The position numbers and the translations under genes were made by a program. From Actinokineospora sp. NBRC 105648 (GTDB taxonomy: Bacteria > Actinomycetota > Actinomycetes > Mycobacteriales > Pseudonocardiaceae), in assembly GCF_030269645.1 (NCBI RefSeq), contig NZ_BSTR01000032.1:1-64000 (forward strand): DNA of 64,000 nt, written 5' to 3'. Below the pieces are notes generated by a model. The model made no database searches and was not told the origin of the DNA. It was given only the letters and a program-made list of their open reading frames with translations. This document shows, in pieces, positions 1 to 10,003 of this stretch; the first letter of the stretch is position 1, and each line of letters starts with the position of its first letter.

Positions 1-692
1 CAGCACCCGGTCCGGTCGTGTCCGGGGGCGACCGCCGCCGGGGCGGGGCACCCGGATTCCCTCGATCACCGCCACGAACCGCGGACTGTCACCCCGCTGC
101 CCCGCGGTGAGCAGCAACGACAACGGCCTGCGCCCCTGCTCGCACGCCAGATGCAGCTTGCTGGTCCACCCACCCCGCGACCGGCCCAGGCCATGATCGG
201 CCGGCTCGTCCCCACCGGCCGGGGTATCGGGTGGTTCGACCCGCAGATCCCCCTTTTCCTGGCCCCCGCGGCATGCTGGTGGGCGCGGGTGATCGTGGAA
301 TCCACGCGGACGTCCCAGACAACCTGCCCGTCGGCGTCGGCACGGGCCTGCAACGCGGTCAGGATCACCCGCCACACCCCGGCCCGCTGCCACCGACGGA
401 ACAACCCGTAGACGGTCTGCCACGGGCCATACTCGGGCGGAACGTCCCGCCACGGGGCACCCACGCGGACCCGCCATCGGATCCCGTCGATCAACTGTCT
501 TCTGCTCCACTTCGGCGGGCGCCCGGGCTTGCGACCGGCAGGCAGGAGTGGCTGCAGCACAGCCCACTGCGCGTCGGTCAGATCGGCCCGGCCCGTCGCC
601 GCTACGCTGGCCACGAGGTCTCCGGTATTGGGGTTCGCTTGGTCGCTTACCCGTCTACCGGAGACCTCGCCACGTCCCGGGCACCGACACAC
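1..692 (-). CDS. IS5-family transposase, two overlapping frames, partial
   Basis: DDE transposase of an IS5-type element. The first frame (from about 692) carries the N-terminal DUF4096-like domain, with LTDAQWAVLQPLLP and a WRDVPPEYGPWQTVY motif, then VDSTITRAHQHAAGARKRG. The DDE-domain continuation (DHGLGRSRGGWTSKLHL, then LLLTAGQRGDSPRFVAVIEG) is in the -1 frame. The switch coincides with a run of four A and five G on the coding strand (positions 249-257), the usual kind of slippery site for programmed -1 frameshifting in this family. The gene continues past position 1. The start is uncertain: a GTG giving VSDQANPNTG is as plausible as the far upstream ATG. A broken copy cannot be excluded, but the conserved second frame argues for programmed frameshifting. 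Confidence 0.8.
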
Positions 693-717
693 CCAAGATC
701 CACATCTGAAACACGGC
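1..717 (-). mobile_element. IS5-family insertion sequence, cut by the left window edge
   Basis: The right part of an IS5-family element, containing the 5' half of its transposase. The outer end is taken as 717 because transposase-type sequence stops there and the next four bases (718-721, CTAG) fit the YTAR-type targets duplicated by IS5-group elements. The end reads GGCCGTGTTTCAGATG on the minus strand. The other end lies outside the window, so neither the inverted repeats nor the target duplication can be checked. CTAG overlaps the TAG stop codon of the neighbouring gene, so the element sits at its 3' end without shortening it visibly. Confidence 0.75.
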
Positions 718-1662
718 CTAGACCGCCTTGCCGCATTGGCCGACGGGCAGTTGGTTGAGGCCCCGCGCGGTGATGGCGGGTCGGGCCTGGGGCCCGCAGA
801 CCCACCCGACGTCCGTGCCGTCCGGGCCCGGGATGCCGGTGCCGAAGAGCGGCTGGAGCGCCGCCGGGACGCCGCCGTTGCCGCGCGGTCCGCCGTTGGT
901 GTCGCGGACGACCACGTAGACCCGAAGCGGTGCCCGCACCAGGTCCCACAGGCGGACCGGTTTCGCCGGGGGCAGCAGCTTGTACGCGCTCTGCGCGAAC
1001 GGCCCTATCCGGTTGGGGGCGCCCGCGAACGGCGCCGGGTCGTTCTCCGCTACCTCGGTGACGCACGCGCCGGGCGTGGTCACGTTGATCTGGGCCAGGA
1101 ACGCCCGCCTGGTCCCGGTGTCGGCGCGGGGCAGGACCGGTTCGATGGTCTGACCGGACTGCCCGGCCCGCAGCTGGTGCCAGGTGGTCGCCGTGCACTC
1201 GAAGACGCGTTTGAGGTCGGCGGCCAACAGCAGGCCCGGCGAGTTCGTGGTGGGGGCCGTCACGTAGCCCACCCAGTCGGAGGCGAACGGCAGGTGCAGC
1301 ACGCCGAACCCCGGATCGGCCACGCTCAACGAGTCCACCCTGCGGACGAAGTCGACCGTGCTGCCTGCTCGGTTGAGCTCGGCGACCCCCGCCGCGGTGC
1401 CACCCGGGCGGTCGATCGGGTCGGCCCCGTCGCGCGGGACGATGGGCGAGGGCCCCGCGGCGTCCCAGTTGGCGAGGAGGGCGGCAGGCGCACCGCCGTT
1501 GTAGGCGAGGGCCAGCGCGTCGAACAGCGGTTGGGCCTGCCCACCCCCGACACCGACCACGTCGTCGGCGTCAGGGAGCGCGACCGGGTCAGCCGCGGCG
1601 GGGACGGCGAACGCGAACGCGCACACCGACAGCAAAGCGGCTCTGCGCAACAGGGAACGCAC
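718..1662 (-). CDS. Secreted PstS-like substrate-binding protein (paralogue 1)
   Basis: A 314-residue exported protein. An N-terminal signal peptide (MRSLLRRAALLSVCAFAFAV, cleavage near AAAD) is followed by a PBP-like domain related to actinomycete PstS-type phosphate-binding proteins: DDVVGVGGGQAQ near the N-terminus, then PFASDWVGYV and the conserved cysteine stretch FECTATTW. GTG start preceded by GGAG. It lies 42 nt downstream of a clear paralogue at 1705-2655 in the same direction, so the pair probably arose by duplication and is co-transcribed. No ABC permease or ATPase is nearby, so a role in import is not supported by context; a ligand-binding or surface role is possible. Its TAG stop is also the inferred IS insertion target, but its C-terminus aligns in length with the paralogue, so it looks intact. 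Confidence 0.7.
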   Translation of the reverse strand: MRSLLRRAALLSVCAFAFAVPAAADPVALPDADDVVGVGGGQAQPLFDALALAYNGGAPAALLANWDAAGPSPIVPRDGADPIDRPGGTAAGVAELNRAGSTVDFVRRVDSLSVADPGFGVLHLPFASDWVGYVTAPTTNSPGLLLAADLKRVFECTATTWHQLRAGQSGQTIEPVLPRADTGTRRAFLAQINVTTPGACVTEVAENDPAPFAGAPNRIGPFAQSAYKLLPPAKPVRLWDLVRAPLRVYVVVRDTNGGPRGNGGVPAALQPLFGTGIPGPDGTDVGWVCGPQARPAITARGLNQLPVGQCGKAV

Positions 1663-1704
1663 GGGGACGGCTCCTTCGTCAGAGGTTCACTGGTTCGTCA
1701 GGGT

Positions 1705-2655
1705 TCACTGGGCCCGGCCGCAGGACTGCGCGGCGGTCAGCTGGGTGAAGGCGTTGCTGGCGATGGGCGCGAGAGCGGTCGAACCGCAGATCCACCCCGC
1801 GCCCACGCCGGTGGGGGTGGGAAGACCGTTGCCGAGGAACGGTTGCAGGGAAGCCTCGACACCACCGTTGGTCGGGCCGCCGCCGTTGACGTCACGGACC
1901 ACGGTGAAGACCTTGTACAGAGCGGAGAAACCCGTGGTGTTGAGCTGAACGGGTTTCGGTGACGGCAACAGCGCGTGGGCGTGCTCGGTGAACGGGCCGA
2001 TGCGGTTGGGGTTGCCCGAGATCGGCGTCGGGTCGTCCGCGGCCACGTCGACCACGCACGCCCCCGGGGTGGTGAGGCCGATCGCGGTGAGGAAGACCGG
2101 GCGGGCGCTGTCCGAGCCCACCGGCAGCACCGGTGCGATGGTCGCCGACGACCCACCCGGGCGCACGGCGCTCCACGTCGTGGCCGTGCAGTTGTAGATC
2201 GAGAACAGCTCGGTGGAGCTGAGGTTCACCGGGGCGTTCGTGGTGTTGGCGACGGCGTACCGGACGACATCGCTCGCGAACGGCAGGTACAGCACCGGTT
2301 CGGCGGCGTCGACCCGCTTGCGCGACGACCGCGCGAAGTTCGTCGCGGTACCCGCGCGCTTGAGCTCGGCGATCCCCTGGTCGGAGTTCCGCGGCCGCGG
2401 AATCGGCGCGGCGCCCTGCCTCGGCGTGATGGGCGACGGACCATCGGCGTCCCACGAGGCGACCCGGACGACGGGATTGCCTGCGTTGTAAGCGATCGCG
2501 AGGGCGTTCAGCGCCCCCTGCGCGGACCGGGCACCGGTACCGACGGCGTCGTCCGCGTCGGGGAACGGACTCCCCGGCGGGTCGGCGCCCGCGGGTACGG
2601 CCATGAGCACGACCGCCGCCACGACGGCCAAGCCCCGGCGGAACGTTGCGCGCAT
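1705..2655 (-). CDS. Secreted PstS-like substrate-binding protein (paralogue 2)
   Basis: A 316-residue exported paralogue of the downstream gene. It has a signal peptide (MRATFRRGLAVVAAVVLMAV, cleavage near AGAD), then the same blocks: DDAVGTGARSAQ, AIAYNAGNP, PFASDVVRYAVA, YNCTATTWSAVRPGG and NPNRIGPF. The ATG at 2655 is chosen because AGGAG lies eight bases upstream; a GTG six codons earlier is in frame. It is the first gene of a two-gene unit. A tandem 18/17-bp repeat about 50 bases upstream may be its operator. The ligand is unknown; the PstS resemblance suggests an oxyanion, but that is only a family inference. Confidence 0.7.
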   Translation of the reverse strand: MRATFRRGLAVVAAVVLMAVPAGADPPGSPFPDADDAVGTGARSAQGALNALAIAYNAGNPVVRVASWDADGPSPITPRQGAAPIPRPRNSDQGIAELKRAGTATNFARSSRKRVDAAEPVLYLPFASDVVRYAVANTTNAPVNLSSTELFSIYNCTATTWSAVRPGGSSATIAPVLPVGSDSARPVFLTAIGLTTPGACVVDVAADDPTPISGNPNRIGPFTEHAHALLPSPKPVQLNTTGFSALYKVFTVVRDVNGGGPTNGGVEASLQPFLGNGLPTPTGVGAGWICGSTALAPIASNAFTQLTAAQSCGRAQ

Positions 2656-2703
2656 CAGCGAACTCCTCGTCACCGGACCGCGTGCCGGGGGCAGATCGCC
2701 GCC

Positions 2704-2738
2704 GGACAGGTTGTCATTGCGGGACAGTTGTCATTGTG
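2704..2738. promoter_or_regulatory. Tandem direct repeat upstream of the PstS-like pair
   Basis: Two adjacent near-identical units, GGACAGGTTGTCATTGCG and GGACAGTTGTCATTGTG, lie about 50 bases upstream of the start at 2655. Phasing of about 18 bp and position in the promoter region suggest a two-site operator. Each unit contains an imperfect inverted ACAG...TTGT arrangement. No other repeat of this unit was noticed in the window. Confidence 0.4.
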
Positions 2739-2739
2739 G

Positions 2740-3223
2740 GATAAGGGGAATCGCCCTTCCACCCCCGCACGGGTCAAGTTCGCGCACCGACCCGGTGAAC
2801 CAGCACCCAACGGTCACCGCCGTTAGCCGCCGAACCCCGCTACCGTGGGCGACGGACCCAACGGGCAACCCGAGCGCCGCCCGGGGCCCGCGGCCAAGTG
2901 ACTTCGTGGTCTTGTGCCGGGGGTGTCGCGGCCAGACCCGGGGAGTGGGCGGGCAGATGCGCGGACCGTCCTACTCGGACCAACAACGACCGACCGGTCG
3001 CACGGCGAGAGCGGCGGCACGCGGCTCGGTCTCGACGACCGCGCGCCGTGTACGCGCGCGGCCCGACGACGATCACGTCTTCGGCGCCACCGGCGCCGGG
3101 GAAGAGGGAGCGGCCCCGTCCAGCTGATCGGGGGGCTGTCAGAAGACTTGGCCGGGGCCGCTACCCAGCAGGTCGCACCACGCGGTCGTGCTGTTACACG
3201 CCCGTCTTAACCGGGATTTCCCA
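2740..3223. other. Intergenic region without recognisable gene
   Basis: About 480 bases between the upstream side of the PstS-like pair and the 3' end of the aspartokinase. Open frames here are short and have arginine/proline-rich translations typical of GC-rich noncoding DNA. I see no gene, tRNA or convincing terminator. Confidence 0.6.
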
Positions 3224-4462
3224 TCACCACCCGCGGCCGCTGCCCGCGTACACCACGGCCGGGTCGGAGCTGCCCAGCTCGAACGCCTCGTGCAGGGCGC
3301 GGACCGCCCGGTCGAGGTCGACCTCGCGGCACAGCGCGGAGATCCGCAGCTCAGAGGTGGTGAGCAGGTCGATCGCCACGCCGTGGTCGGCGAGGACCGC
3401 GCAGAAGGTGGCCGCGACCCCCGCCTTGACGCCCGCGCCGACCACCGAGATCTTGCCTATCCCGGCGTCCGCCGTGACGCTGGTGAAACCGAGGTCGGCG
3501 CGGTGCGCGCGCAGGGCGGACACCGCCGCCTCCGCCATCGCCCTGGGCACGGTGAACGACAGGTCCGCGCCGCCGCGCACCGGCATGTCCACCTCGACCT
3601 CGGTGTCGGCGAGCACCCGCAGCACGCCCGCGACGTGCCCGGGCAGCCCGGCGACGGTGACCAGGGCGGCGCCGCGGTCGTGCGCGATGGCGGTGACGGC
3701 CGGCTTCTCCACTGTGGACTCCTCCGGGTCGCCGGCCACCAGGGTGCCGGGGTCGGTGGTGAACGACGAGCGCACGTGCAGCGCCACGCCGTGCCTGCGG
3801 GCGTACTCGACCGAGCGCGGCATCAGCACCTTGGCGCCGTTGGCCGCCAGCTCCAGCATCTCCGCGTAGGACACCCGCTCGAGCAGCCGCGCGGTGGGGA
3901 CGATCCGCGGGTCGGCCGAGCAGACGCCGTCGACGTCGGTGTAAATCTCGCACACGTCGGCGCGCAGGGCGCAGGCCAGCGCCACCGCGGTGGTGTCCGA
4001 GCCGCCGCGGCCCAGCGTCGTGACGTCGTCGGTGTCCTTGGACAGGCCCTGGAAACCGGCGACCAGCACGACCTGGCCGCGGTCGAGCTCCTGGCGGACC
4101 CGGGTCGGCAGCACGTCGACGATGCGGGCCCGGCCGTGGTCACCGGTGGTGAACACCCCCGCCTGCGGGCCGGACAGCGAGCAGGCGGGCAGGCCGAGGT
4201 CGGTGAGCGCGATCGCCAGCAGGGCGTTGGCGACGCGCTCGCCCGAGGACAGCAGCATGTCCAGCTCGCGGGGCGGGCCGGGCGCGCGGGACACCCGGTT
4301 CGCCAGGTCGAGCAGCTCGTCGGTGGTGTCGCCGATGGCCGAGGCGACCACCACCACGTCGTGCCCGGCCGCCCGGGTCTCGGCGACCCGCCGGGCCACC
4401 CGCAGGATCCGCTCGGCGCCACCCACCGAGGACCCGCCGTACTTCTGCACCACGAGGGCCAT
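3224..4462 (-). CDS. ask: Aspartate kinase, diaminobutyrate-pathway copy
   Basis: Phosphorylates L-aspartate to 4-phospho-aspartate, the first step towards aspartate semialdehyde. The 412 residues show the amino-acid kinase N-terminus MALVVQKYGGSSVG, the substrate region TTLGRGGSDTTAVALA and the dimer-domain marker EIYTDVDGV, followed by two C-terminal ACT domains (about 265-400) containing TSELRISALCREVD. The ATG at 4462 fits the family N-terminus and lies one base after the stop of the aminotransferase gene, so translation is probably coupled. Aspartokinase for general metabolism usually sits beside asd; here it is third in an operon with a diaminobutyrate aminotransferase and a Pls-type synthetase, suggesting a dedicated second copy for precursor supply. 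Whether it escapes lysine/threonine feedback cannot be judged from sequence alone. Confidence 0.9.
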   Translation of the reverse strand: MALVVQKYGGSSVGGAERILRVARRVAETRAAGHDVVVVASAIGDTTDELLDLANRVSRAPGPPRELDMLLSSGERVANALLAIALTDLGLPACSLSGPQAGVFTTGDHGRARIVDVLPTRVRQELDRGQVVLVAGFQGLSKDTDDVTTLGRGGSDTTAVALACALRADVCEIYTDVDGVCSADPRIVPTARLLERVSYAEMLELAANGAKVLMPRSVEYARRHGVALHVRSSFTTDPGTLVAGDPEESTVEKPAVTAIAHDRGAALVTVAGLPGHVAGVLRVLADTEVEVDMPVRGGADLSFTVPRAMAEAAVSALRAHRADLGFTSVTADAGIGKISVVGAGVKAGVAATFCAVLADHGVAIDLLTTSELRISALCREVDLDRAVRALHEAFELGSSDPAVVYAGSGRGW

Positions 4463-4463
4463 G

Positions 4464-5813
4464 TCAACCGCGTCCCGGGTGCGGCAGCCGCTCGATCTCG
4501 GCCACGATGATGTCGCAGGCCAGGTCGACGACCTCGGCGGTGACGTTGAGCGGCGGCAGCAGCCGCACCACCCGGTCGTCGCGGCCACCGAGCTCGATGA
4601 TGAGGCCCTGGCGCAGCGCGCGGTCGCGCACCGTGGCGGCGTCCGCGGGGTGCACCAGCTCCACCCCGCACATCAGGCCCAGCCCGCGCACGTCGTGCAC
4701 CAGCGGGTGGCCGGCGACGACCGAGAGCCTGCGCGCGACCTGCTCGCCGCGCAGGCGGACGTTGGTGAGCACGTCGTCGCGGCGGATCACCCGGATCGCC
4801 TCGGTGCCCGCGGCGAAGGCGAGCTGGTTGCCGCGGAAGGTCCCGGTGTGCGCGCCGGGCTGCCAGGTGTCGAGTCTCTTGTCGTAGAGGATCAGCGCGA
4901 CCGGCGCGCCGACGCCGCTGAGCGCCTTGGACGCGACGACGACGTCCGGCTCGATGCCGTACTGCTCGAAGGCGAACCAGGTGCCGGTGCGCCCGCAGCC
5001 GGTCTGCACCTCGTCGACGATCAGCGGGATGTCCAGCTCGGCGGTCACCGCCCGGATCCGGCGGACGAACTCCGGCCGGGCGGGCACCACGCCGCCCTCG
5101 CCCTGGACCAGCTCCATGATCACCGCGGCGGGCCTGGGCAGGCCGCCGTTGGGGTCGCGCAGCGAGCGCTCCAGGTACTCGACGCAGTTGGTCGAGCAGG
5201 TGTCCGGGCGCAGGCCCAGCGGGCAGGCGGCGCACGAGGAGAACGGGAAGAAGTGCACGCCGGGCATCGGGTTGGCCACCGGGGCCTTCTGCGACACCAG
5301 CCCGGTCAGCGCCATCGCGGCGTGCGTGGCGCCGTGGAAGCCGCCCTGGAACGAGACGATGTCGCCGCGCCCGGTGGCGGTCTTGCACAGCTTGATGGCC
5401 GCGTCCACGGCGTTGGCGCCGGTCGGGCCGCAGAAGTGCACCCGGGTCCGCTCGCGCATGGTGGCGGGCAGCATGGACAGCTGGGCCTCGAGGAAGGCGT
5501 CCTTGGCCGGGGTCGGGAAGTCCAGGCCGTGGGTGAGCACGCCGAGCTGCTCGACCACGGCCGCGACCAGCTCGGGGTGGTTGTGCCCCAGGGAGAGCAC
5601 CCCGGCCCCGGCCAGGAAGTCGATGAAGACGTTGCCGTCGACGTCGCGGACGAAGCTGCCCTGGCCGCGCTCGATGGCGATCGGGAGGTTGCGCGGGTAG
5701 CTGCGGGCGTTGGACTCGGTGCGCTCCTGGCGGGCGAGGTAGCGCGCGGACTGCTCGCCGGGCAGGTTCCCGTCGACGTGCGGCCTGCTCAGCTCGACGA
5801 TCATGTCGGACAT
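4464..5813 (-). CDS. dat: Diaminobutyrate--2-oxoglutarate aminotransferase
   Basis: A PLP-dependent class III aminotransferase, 449 residues, that converts aspartate 4-semialdehyde plus glutamate into L-2,4-diaminobutyrate. Visible are the N-terminal [20 protein letters not shown], the cofactor segment [30 protein letters not shown], the [13 protein letters not shown] motif and the Schiff-base lysine in VVASKALSG. The cysteine-rich segment [19 protein letters not shown] is typical of the Dat/PvdH branch. It lacks the ectA and ectC neighbours that an ectB would have. The ATG at 5813 is preceded by GGGAG; it starts 17 bases after the synthetase gene and stops one base before the aspartokinase ATG. 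EctB and Dat share the same reaction, so the assignment to polymer supply rests on the operon. Confidence 0.92.
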   Translation of the reverse strand: MSDMIVELSRPHVDGNLPGEQSARYLARQERTESNARSYPRNLPIAIERGQGSFVRDVDGNVFIDFLAGAGVLSLGHNHPELVAAVVEQLGVLTHGLDFPTPAKDAFLEAQLSMLPATMRERTRVHFCGPTGANAVDAAIKLCKTATGRGDIVSFQGGFHGATHAAMALTGLVSQKAPVANPMPGVHFFPFSSCAACPLGLRPDTCSTNCVEYLERSLRDPNGGLPRPAAVIMELVQGEGGVVPARPEFVRRIRAVTAELDIPLIVDEVQTGCGRTGTWFAFEQYGIEPDVVVASKALSGVGAPVALILYDKRLDTWQPGAHTGTFRGNQLAFAAGTEAIRVIRRDDVLTNVRLRGEQVARRLSVVAGHPLVHDVRGLGLMCGVELVHPADAATVRDRALRQGLIIELGGRDDRVVRLLPPLNVTAEVVDLACDIIVAEIERLPHPGRG

Positions 5814-5830
5814 GTGGTGGCTCCCGTGGG

Positions 5831-8800
5831 TCACGGCAGGGTGGACAGGGACGACGGGGACGCCGCGGGATCGACCGCGGTGGACCCGGTTGTGCGGTGC
5901 TCGGGTGGGACGGGACCGGGTGGCGCGGGCTCGGTCGAACCCGCGGGCTCGAGCGCCGGGGAGTCGGCCGGGGCGAGGGCGGCGTGGCCCGGGGTCAGCT
6001 CGACCGCCGGGTTGCCCGCCCAGCGGGCGCCCGGGTCGACCTCGCCGCCCTTCATCAGGAACGAGTCGGCCTCGAGCACCGCCCGGTCGCCCACCCGCAC
6101 CCCGTAGTGGGCGAACGCGGCGACGCCGAGGGTCACCCCCGCGCCGACCTGGACGCGGTCGGACTTGAAGGTGCCGTCCTCCAGCGAGTGCCCCTGGATC
6201 ACGCTGCTCGCGTTCAGGACGGCGTCGGCGCCGACGGCCACCAGGGACTTCTCCGGGATGCCGCAGCCGTCGTCGAAGACCCGCGGGCCCATCCGGACGC
6301 CGAGCAGCCGCCAGATCAGCACCTTGAACGGGGTCCCGTTGAACACCGCCAGGTAGCGGCCCGCGCTGAGCTTCCAGAAGCGCTCGTGCCGCCAGAACAC
6401 CGGGTCGTAGATGGAGCAGAACCTCGGCCGCAGCGCGCGGAACCCGGTCACCGCGCGCTCGACGAACACGCCGAAGGCGACCACGAACAGGTAGGTGGCC
6501 AGCAGCCCGGCCGCCGTGGCGAGGGTGCCCAGCCGCGGGTACAGGCTCGCCGCGATCAGGTTGATCACCACGACCGCCCACAGGTCGACGCACCGGGTGA
6601 GCAGGAACAGCGCCACCGTGGCGGTGTTGTGCCGGTTCTTCGCCCGGAGCAGCCGCCGGAACTCCGCGCCGGTCTTGAGGTGGTCGAACGAGGCGTCGCG
6701 CCGCACCGAGCGCGGGATGGCGAACGCGGGCGAGCCGAGCAGACCGGTGTCGGCGCGCACCTCCCCGTCGAGCGGCACCATCACCTTGGTGGCCAGCAGA
6801 ACGTTGTCGCCGGTGCGGCCGCCCGGCGGGTAGACGATGTTGTTGCCGAGGAAGTTGCGCGGGCCGAGTTCCGTGCGCCGCACCCGGAACGCGGTGCCGG
6901 AGTAGTCGGCGTTCACCGTGGACAGTCCGTCCGAGACCATGGTGCCGCTGCCGATCGTGGTGAGCAGCGGCGAGTCGTGCTTGACGTCGATGCCGAAGTT
7001 GGACCCGGTCTGCACGATGGTGCCCAGGTCGTACCCGAGCAGCCGCAGGTAGTGCACGATGTAGGAGCTGTCGCCGAAGAGCTGGGTGTAGGTCCGCAGG
7101 TTGCTCAGCCGGGTCACCGTGCGCTGCAACGAGTACCGAACGCCGTAGAGCGGGTACACCGCGTCGGGGACGAGGAAGGCGCTGAGCAGTCGCGGCACGG
7201 TGAACGCCAGCACGAGTCCGGCCAGCAGACCGCCGAGGTAGAGCACCGCCACCCCACCGAGCTGGACGGCGTAGAACAGCGGGCTGCCCGGGTCGACCGG
7301 CATCGCGCCGCGCAGCAGCTCGGTCACCACGTCGCCGACGAGCAGTCCCAGCGGGAGGTAGATCGCCGCCGTGTTGAGCAGTTGGGTGAGGCAGTAGACG
7401 AACCGCCGCCACCGGCTCGGCGGGGCCGAGATGTCCGCGCGGTAGTCCACTGTGGCCGGTTCGGCGGGCGAGCCGTGCCAGCTCTGCCCGGCGGGGACCG
7501 AGGCGCCCGCGGGCAGGCAGGACGCGTGCCCGAGCTGCGCGTGGTCACCCAGCTCGGTGTCGATGTCCAGGGTGCTCAGCTCACCGACGAACACCTCGCG
7601 GCCCAGGGTGACCGGACCGGTGACGACGCGACCGGCGTGCGCCCGGTAGCAGCTGAGGAGGGTGTCCTTGCGCACCACCGAGCCCGCGCCGATGGTGAGC
7701 AGGTCGGTGCACACCGGCACGTTCGACGACAGGACGATCACCCCCGGGCCGACCTTGGCGCCCAGTGAGCGCAGGTAGAGCACGTAGAGCGGCGAGCCGA
7801 CGAACAGCCGGATCGGGTTGAACCGGGTGAGCGAGCGCACCACCCAGAACCGGAAGTAGGCCAGGCCCCACAGCGGGAACTCGGTCGCCCGCCACCGTCC
7901 TATCAGGACCCATTTGAGGATCACCGGCACCGTGCAGGCGACCAGGAAGCCCACGCCGCCGAAGGCCACGGCCCGCAGGTAGGTCGCCACGACGCCCGAG
8001 GCGCCGACCACCCACCCGATCCCGATGTCGAGCACCAGGGCCGAGAAGTACAGGTACGCCAGGAAGAACGCCGCCTGCGCCGCCCCGCACAACAGGTAGC
8101 GCCACCCGCGCACGGGCTCGACCTGTTCCACCGCAACCGTTTGCACCTGCTCGACGCGGGCGGGCAGCGCAGCGGCGAGCGACCGGACCGTCGGGTGGTC
8201 GTAGACCTGGCGCATCGACAGCGCGGGCAGGTCGTCGCGCCTGCGCACCCGGGCGCAGAACCGGGACATCAGCAGCGAGTCGACCGCGAGCTCGTCGAAG
8301 AAGTGCCCCTCGACCGACACCTGGTCCAGGCCCAGCACCCGCGCCAGCTCCGCCGCCAGTGCCTGTTCGGCGGGGGTCTCGGGCGCGACGTGGTGGGCGC
8401 TCGCGGCGCGGCGCGGACCGCTGGGCGCGGGCAGGTTCTTGCGGTCGGCCTTGTTGCTCGGCGTCATCGGGATCAGGTCGAGCCGCTCGAGGTAGGCCGG
8501 GACCATGTAGGCGGGCAAGCGTTCGCGCAGCACGCCCAGCAGCTCGTCGTGGTCGAGCGGATCGGCGTCCTCGCGCAGCGTGTAGAAGGCGACCAGCTCG
8601 ACGGTGTCCGGGTCCGGGCGGTGGGTGTCCACCACCGCCTGGGCGATCCCGGGCACGCGCAGTAGCACCGACTCGATCTCGGTCAGCTCGATCCGGTAGC
8701 CGCGCACCTTGACCTGGGTGTCGATCCGGCCCAGGTAGTGGATGTTGCCGTCGACGCCGACCCGGCCCAGGTCGCCGGTGCGGTAGATCCGGCCCGACGG

Positions 8801-10003
8801 GTTGTTGTCCAGGCTGAGGAAGTCGTCGATGAACGCGCGCCCGGTGAGGTCGTCGCGGTTGAGGTAGCCGCGGGCCAGCCCGATGCCCGCGATGCCGATC
8901 TCCCCGGTCTCCCCGCGCGGCAGCGCGTGCGCCCGCTCGGGGTCGAGGATCACGACCGAGTAGGTCGGCAGCGGCAGGCCGATCGTCACCGGCCGGTCCG
9001 GGTCCAGTGTGGTCCAGGTGGCGGTGACGGTGGCCTCGGTGGGGCCGTAGACGTTGAGGAACCGCCTGCCCGGCCGGTGCCACCGGGAGATCAGGTCCTG
9101 CGGGCACGCCTCCCCCGAGACCAGCAGGAAGCGCAGGTCGGGCAGGTCGTCCTCGACGGTGGCCAGCAGGGTCGGCACGCAGCACAGCGCGGTGATCCCG
9201 TTGGTGTGCAAGAACTCCCAGAGCTCGTGCCCGACCAGCGCGGTCCCGCTGGGCCGCGGCACCAGGGTCGCGCCGACCAGCCACGGCACCCAGATCTCCT
9301 CGACGGAGAAGTCGAAGGCGATCGTCATGCCCTGGTAGACCCGGTCGTCCTGGTCGAGCCCGTAGACCTCGCCCGCGACCCGGACGAAGTTGCAGATGCC
9401 CGCGTGCTCGACCGCGACGCCCTTGGGGCGGCCGGTGGAGCCGGAGGTGTAGACGATGTAGCACAGGTCGTCCACCGGTTCGCCGCGCTCACCGGGGCTC
9501 AGCGGCAGCTCGCTGAGCTCGTCGACGGGTTCGGTGTCCACACTCGACGCGGCCAGCCCGGGCAGCCCGCCCGCCAGGTGCGCCTGGGTCAGCACCAGGC
9601 GCACGTCGGCGTCCTGGGCGATGTAGCCGATCCGGTCGGCCGGGAAGGCCACGTCCAGCGGCACGTAGGCGGCGTTGACCTTGAGCACCGCCAGCATCGC
9701 CACGTAGGACCGCCAGGCCTGGTCGAAGAGCAGGCCGACCCGGTCGCCGGACCGCACGCCGCGGCGCAGCAGGTGCCGCGCGAGCTGGTTGGCACGCGCG
9801 TCGAGCTGCGCGTAGGTCAGCCGGACCGGACCGGCGTCCACGGCGAGCCGGTCGCCCGCCGCGGCGCACCGGTCGCTGAATAAGTGCTCCAGCCGCTCCC
9901 CCGGCCGCCACCGGGCGCGGTGGCTGGCCCCCGGGTCGACCAGGACGGTCCCGGTGTCGTCGGCGCGGACCTGGGCGACCGCCACCGACTCCGGCTTGAT
10001 CAT
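5831..10003 (-). CDS. Pls-type membrane-bound NRPS (cationic homopoly-amino-acid synthetase)
   Basis: A 1390-residue single-module synthetase with the full architecture of epsilon-poly-L-lysine synthetase (about 1320 aa). The adenylation domain (about 45-525) shows [50 protein letters not shown] and the PSNKADRK lysine motif. The thiolation domain has its serine in [10 protein letters not shown] (Ser576). There follow three pairs of membrane segments separating three soluble hexapeptide/acyltransferase-like domains. At the pocket positions equivalent to GrsA 235/236/239 it reads D231-F232-E235; an acidic third residue also occurs in lysine and ornithine codes, consistent with a basic substrate. 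With dat and ask downstream, L-2,4-diaminobutyrate is the likely monomer. The ATG at 10003 (MIKPES) has AGGG about ten bases upstream; an in-frame start 17 codons earlier is less likely. No polymer-degrading enzyme is adjacent. Confidence 0.9.
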   Translation of the reverse strand: MIKPESVAVAQVRADDTGTVLVDPGASHRARWRPGERLEHLFSDRCAAAGDRLAVDAGPVRLTYAQLDARANQLARHLLRRGVRSGDRVGLLFDQAWRSYVAMLAVLKVNAAYVPLDVAFPADRIGYIAQDADVRLVLTQAHLAGGLPGLAASSVDTEPVDELSELPLSPGERGEPVDDLCYIVYTSGSTGRPKGVAVEHAGICNFVRVAGEVYGLDQDDRVYQGMTIAFDFSVEEIWVPWLVGATLVPRPSGTALVGHELWEFLHTNGITALCCVPTLLATVEDDLPDLRFLLVSGEACPQDLISRWHRPGRRFLNVYGPTEATVTATWTTLDPDRPVTIGLPLPTYSVVILDPERAHALPRGETGEIGIAGIGLARGYLNRDDLTGRAFIDDFLSLDNNPSGRIYRTGDLGRVGVDGNIHYLGRIDTQVKVRGYRIELTEIESVLLRVPGIAQAVVDTHRPDPDTVELVAFYTLREDADPLDHDELLGVLRERLPAYMVPAYLERLDLIPMTPSNKADRKNLPAPSGPRRAASAHHVAPETPAEQALAAELARVLGLDQVSVEGHFFDELAVDSLLMSRFCARVRRRDDLPALSMRQVYDHPTVRSLAAALPARVEQVQTVAVEQVEPVRGWRYLLCGAAQAAFFLAYLYFSALVLDIGIGWVVGASGVVATYLRAVAFGGVGFLVACTVPVILKWVLIGRWRATEFPLWGLAYFRFWVVRSLTRFNPIRLFVGSPLYVLYLRSLGAKVGPGVIVLSSNVPVCTDLLTIGAGSVVRKDTLLSCYRAHAGRVVTGPVTLGREVFVGELSTLDIDTELGDHAQLGHASCLPAGASVPAGQSWHGSPAEPATVDYRADISAPPSRWRRFVYCLTQLLNTAAIYLPLGLLVGDVVTELLRGAMPVDPGSPLFYAVQLGGVAVLYLGGLLAGLVLAFTVPRLLSAFLVPDAVYPLYGVRYSLQRTVTRLSNLRTYTQLFGDSSYIVHYLRLLGYDLGTIVQTGSNFGIDVKHDSPLLTTIGSGTMVSDGLSTVNADYSGTAFRVRRTELGPRNFLGNNIVYPPGGRTGDNVLLATKVMVPLDGEVRADTGLLGSPAFAIPRSVRRDASFDHLKTGAEFRRLLRAKNRHNTATVALFLLTRCVDLWAVVVINLIAASLYPRLGTLATAAGLLATYLFVVAFGVFVERAVTGFRALRPRFCSIYDPVFWRHERFWKLSAGRYLAVFNGTPFKVLIWRLLGVRMGPRVFDDGCGIPEKSLVAVGADAVLNASSVIQGHSLEDGTFKSDRVQVGAGVTLGVAAFAHYGVRVGDRAVLEADSFLMKGGEVDPGARWAGNPAVELTPGHAALAPADSPALEPAGSTEPAPPGPVPPEHRTTGSTAVDPAASPSSLSTLP

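Noticed and set aside
529-1962. Very long plus-strand open frames opposite real genes (also 3188-4510, 3990-6107, 5897-7768 and others)
   Set aside because: High GC leaves many antisense frames open. Their translations are arginine/glycine/histidine-rich with no family motifs, and each lies over a gene with clear motifs.
4464-5813. EctB of an ectoine cluster
   Set aside because: ectA and ectC are absent, and the neighbours are a Pls-type synthetase and an aspartokinase.
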